Notes under the pieces: generated by a model
The model's database searches: none
Told to the model about the DNA's origin: nothing
What the model saw: the letters and a program-made list of their open reading frames with translations, nothing else
Shown: in pieces, positions 46,260-46,410 of the stretch
How positions within the stretch are numbered: position 1 is the first letter of the stretch
How the letters are laid out: each line of letters opens with the position of its first letter
DNA from: Cyanobacteria bacterium RI_101
GTDB lineage: Bacteria; Cyanobacteriota; Cyanobacteriia; Cyanobacteriales; Microcystaceae
Direction of reading: 5' to 3'
Assembly (NCBI GenBank): GCA_016471375.1
Contig: WGLZ01000020.1
Location: 1 to 46,410 of the forward strand
Length of the DNA: 46,410 nucleotides
Program-made: the position numbers and the translations under genes

Positions 46260-46410
46260 ATGTGCATCCCATTGTCCTGTCCCCACTGTCATTCTCAGAA
46301 AATTGTCAAGAATGGAAGCATTCATAATGGGAAGAAAAAGTATCGTTGTAAAAACTGTGGTCGTCAATTTATCGAAAATCCAACCAAAAAGTATATTGAT
46401 GATCAAACCA
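46260..46410 (+). mobile_element. IS1-family transposase, 5' part
   Basis: The first 50 residues begin MCIPLSCPHCHSQKIVKNGS and include KYRCKNCGRQFIENP. The two CxxC knuckles and the GRQF(V/I)ENP motif are the InsA-type zinc-finger N-terminus of IS1 transposases. The gene is cut by the window end, so intactness is unknown. Terminal inverted repeats could not be fixed within 46098-46259. Confidence 0.85.

Overview
The window reads as cyanobacterial chromosome. Evidence includes several cyanobacterium-restricted families (a photosystem II S4-domain protein, DUF3119 next to DUF3086, DUF3134, KGK-domain proteins, a PatA-type response regulator), a Pix/Pil-type phototaxis operon and cyanobacterial-style dispersed repeats. 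GC content is moderately high. The hexamer GGCGCC recurs constantly inside genes on both strands, while the usual cyanobacterial HIP1 octamer GCGATCGC was not seen; GGCGCC may fill that niche here. Species cannot be named from the sequence alone.

Layout. 1-2273: a MidA-type methyltransferase, then about 950 bp of decayed DNA with a broken HepT toxin and the N-terminus of an IS1634-type transposase. 2274-7224: pnp, a small repeat protein and uvrB. 7376-10816: a dynamin-like GTPase followed by two KGK-domain paralogues split by a composite repeat. 10957-16150: HAD phosphatase, DUF3119-DUF3086, an LCP-family cell-wall ligase abutting lipB, and two small conserved proteins. 16147-20047: an exopolysaccharide export pair (Wzc-like tyrosine autokinase and Wza-like porin). 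20246-22483: photosystem II S4 protein, mraY and DUF3134. 22755-26857: a membrane-anchored coiled-coil protein, DUF362, mgtE and a small zinc ribbon.

26883-39918, all on the minus strand, is the most striking block. Read in transcription order it is PatA-like regulator, CheY, CheW, a two-GAF methyl-accepting receptor, a receptor reduced to its signalling hairpin, a giant hybrid CheA and another CheW, then homoserine dehydrogenase and an M23 peptidase. The first six genes match the order of the Synechocystis phototaxis operon pixGHIJ1J2L. Both GAF domains of the receptor keep two cysteines 28 residues apart in DPCF and TPCH contexts, as in dual-cysteine bilin photoreceptors. The CheA carries an internal duplication of its HPt region. 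The spacers on both sides of the small receptor consist largely of heptanucleotide repeats (CAGATAT/CAGTTAT) and contain no recognisable ribosome binding site.

40223-46410: a protein with three copies of an unrecognised helical domain, a pentapeptide-repeat protein, an unknown protein, a PerR-type peroxide sensor translationally coupled to a flavin disulfide oxidoreductase, tRNA-Ser(UGA), a frameshifted and truncated restriction-modification remnant, and an IS1-family transposase cut by the window edge.
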